From Paracyclopina nana (taxonomy: Eukaryota; Arthropoda; Copepoda; Cyclopoida; Cyclopettidae), in assembly GCA_019096065.1 (NCBI GenBank), contig JAGUCH010000001.1:15066001-15130000 (forward strand): DNA of 64,000 nucleotides, in the 5' to 3' direction. Of the stretch, positions 61,249 through 64,000 are shown piece after piece. Made by a program: the position numbers and the translations under genes. Numbering within the stretch: the first letter of the stretch is position 1; each line of letters begins with the position of its first letter. The notes beneath the pieces are model-generated. The model had not been told where the DNA came from. It was given only the letters and a program-made list of their open reading frames with translations, and did no database searches.

Positions 61249-63297
61249 TTCGCTTGATGTCTATTTCGAAAGCTGGAAAATTAGAATTATGATAATATCA
61301 TGCATTTCATGCGCACATGTTGCAAGATGTATGCGAATGCTCAGCCTGAACTCAAATTTGGCACTTGCTCAAGAAAATTCATGAAGTAGCTACTATAGGT
61401 CTTCTGCTGTTTTCTCAACACTTTTGTGCCATCCAAATGTATCATAGCAAGTATCGGTTAGCTAATTATGGCAGTAATCTGGAAGACAGGGCCTAAAATA
61501 TCCCATTCATCCTAGCATGCAACCTAATCCAATACTACATGGTTATGCAACTTCTTCTTTTATGTAAGCAAAGAGAATTTTGCACGTCCTCGGGCTTGAA
61601 TAATTCAAGGCAGGCTTTTTGTTTTGTATTTTCAACTTGTGGAGTAGCGCGAGAAGTAGGCGATTCTCCCCGACAGAGATATAGCGCAATATTCCAACAG
61701 AGCATAAAAAATAGATATACTATGCTTTGGAAGATGCCATGTTCTCCTAGTCCATTTGTCCTTAAAATTTGGAAGCCAAGGGAATTGAGCGCCAGATAGC
61801 TACGTACGTGGGCAGACTACTGAATAAAGCTGTAGACATACTACTTGTGCTCCCATTACTGCTGGCGTTGCATGTCGCATTTTCAGAGCTGCTAAATAAA
61901 AACTAATTGGATTTTCGCCCCCGAAGCCAAATAGATCTTGTCAAAAAATCCCTCCGCCCAGTACGAGATAAGCAGGAAATTACTTTTTACGGCTGCATCA
62001 TTTTGCTTCTTCTGTGCGTGAGGGGTTTATACCTTTTGAGAATAGTGGCTTACCTTTGATGTATATTATGTATTGTCGAGCACAATATTTTAAAATGTCA
62101 TGCCAGCTTAGTGTGCTGCTGATTTGCACGGATGATCACTTCGTATTTGAGGCGGAAGAATGAGCAAACTCAATTTTTGATCCAGAGATGAACACAGTGT
62201 GCCGCGACTGAAGGACGAAAGCACCTCAGGTCAGCCCTGTGTGCCCACTGACATCAGCTTTCACTTATCCTGGACACTTTGGGAATCCAGCATAGGCACA
62301 GTATAGCAGCGAGCAGCTGATCAGGCAACTTGCCAAGCTGAGAATCCGCGAAAGCTTCTAAGAATCTCGCTTCAGGAAGAATGAAAGCATTTCAAACAAT
62401 GTGGACTTGTATGCTACATTATTGCGTGCATGATTCGCTTTTTTCTGATTGCGACCAATACAGAAGCTGCAATATGCTAAGCATCTGGTAATCCCAACTA
62501 TAAAAAGCGATCGAGGCTTCTTCGAGATCGCCAATGCGTGCACGCACGCAATCGCAAGTGATGTTGCGCAAGTAATGCTTCTGGGTTTTTCAATATTTTC
62601 AGCCATTTATAGCTCAGCAATTTTATAAGGAGTAGAGAAGAGCTTTGAAATATGCTTCGTTGCTAAGCTAAGGTAATTTCCGTTCATTAATTTTTTTGTT
62701 TGACCCAAGTGTTCGTCAATCTCTGATATTTCTTGCATTTACATTATGCACATTACCCTTGCCTAACTTTTGTGGAATGAAATTAAATAAATATCAAAAA
62801 GCAAGCTCTGCCACAACATTGTATTCACATTTTTTCGAAACGCTCTTGCTCTTTGTAACTAGGCTCAATTATAAGATTGCATTAATATGCATGATGACAC
62901 AACTTGATAATGAATGAAAGCTGCCTTAGTTGCTCTAGAAAAGGTTCAGACCATCTACAAAGCAGCGAGGACCTTTTTTTCCTTGCCACCAGCTTTCTTA
63001 CCATAAGAAATAGCGCTGTTTAGGCCTTTCGTCACGGTTTGGCCTCTTGAGTGCAGCCCTCCTAGCATGGAGCAATTGTTCAAGAAAAAATGGCAAAAAT
63101 CTTGACGAAGAAGCTGCGAGTGCTTCTTTTGATAAGTCAGCTCTTGAAAGATGACATTTTCTCAATGCAATTCCCCACTTAATTTAACAAATGGAAATTT
63201 AGAGCTTTACTGTGTACTCTCGAGGTCAAAAAAGGAAGACTTTTAAACACGGCTGATATTGTTGAGGCTTCAGTGTAATTTTTTCGAGATAGATACA
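61249..63297. other. Intergenic region upstream of Unc-89
   Basis: This 2-kb region lies between the Unc-89 start and the receptor-kinase stop. It should hold the Unc-89 promoter and 5' UTR and the receptor 3' UTR. No SH3, DH or PH coding sequence is recognisable on the minus strand, and no other gene is seen. Confidence 0.55.

Positions 63298-64000
<703 letters not shown>

Overview
The window looks like nuclear DNA of an invertebrate, most likely an arthropod or another ecdysozoan. It is AT-rich, the genes are dense, and most introns are 43-130 nt with GT-AG ends. The gene set points the same way: a midline/H15-type T-box gene, an insect-type tachykinin receptor, an Unc-89/obscurin muscle giant with two kinase-like domains, and a Trk-like receptor kinase. 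The species cannot be fixed from the sequence. A branchiopod-like crustacean would fit the intron sizes, but this is only a guess. No bacterial or viral genes, tRNA, rRNA or CRISPR array were seen.

Layout. 1-940 (+) is the 3' half of a Tbx20/midline-type T-box gene. 1324-1982 (-) is a small calponin-homology protein. 2189-3349 (-) is a membrane-anchored member of an uncharacterised family. 4571-5685 (+) is a divergent GSK3-like kinase. 6300-31618 (-) is the NOL4 orthologue, whose first intron alone is 20.3 kb and carries no recognisable gene. 33155-33649 (-) encodes a small coiled-coil protein, and 33748-34232 (-) is an unresolved small coding locus. 34673-39674 (-) is a ten-exon tachykinin/natalisin receptor. 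40686-61248 (-) is a 33-exon Unc-89/obscurin gene, reconstructed with all splice phases consistent (2991 residues): 19 Ig domains, two FN3 domains and two pseudokinase domains, with no SH3-DH-PH module in view. 63298-64000 (-) is the C-terminal end of a Trk-like receptor tyrosine kinase.

The genes do not form a pathway. Several are neural or muscle genes (T-box, NOL4, tachykinin receptor, Unc-89, Trk), each probably separately controlled. The mobile-element signals I could detect sit in Unc-89 introns. The clearest is a 756-bp element with 141-bp inverted arms flanked by a 10-bp direct repeat (Mutator- or foldback-like). There is also a 154-bp MITE with 32-bp inverted ends and a weaker hAT-like fragment.

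Exon boundaries were worked out by hand from GT/AG sites, reading frame and family similarity recalled from memory. No database search was possible.
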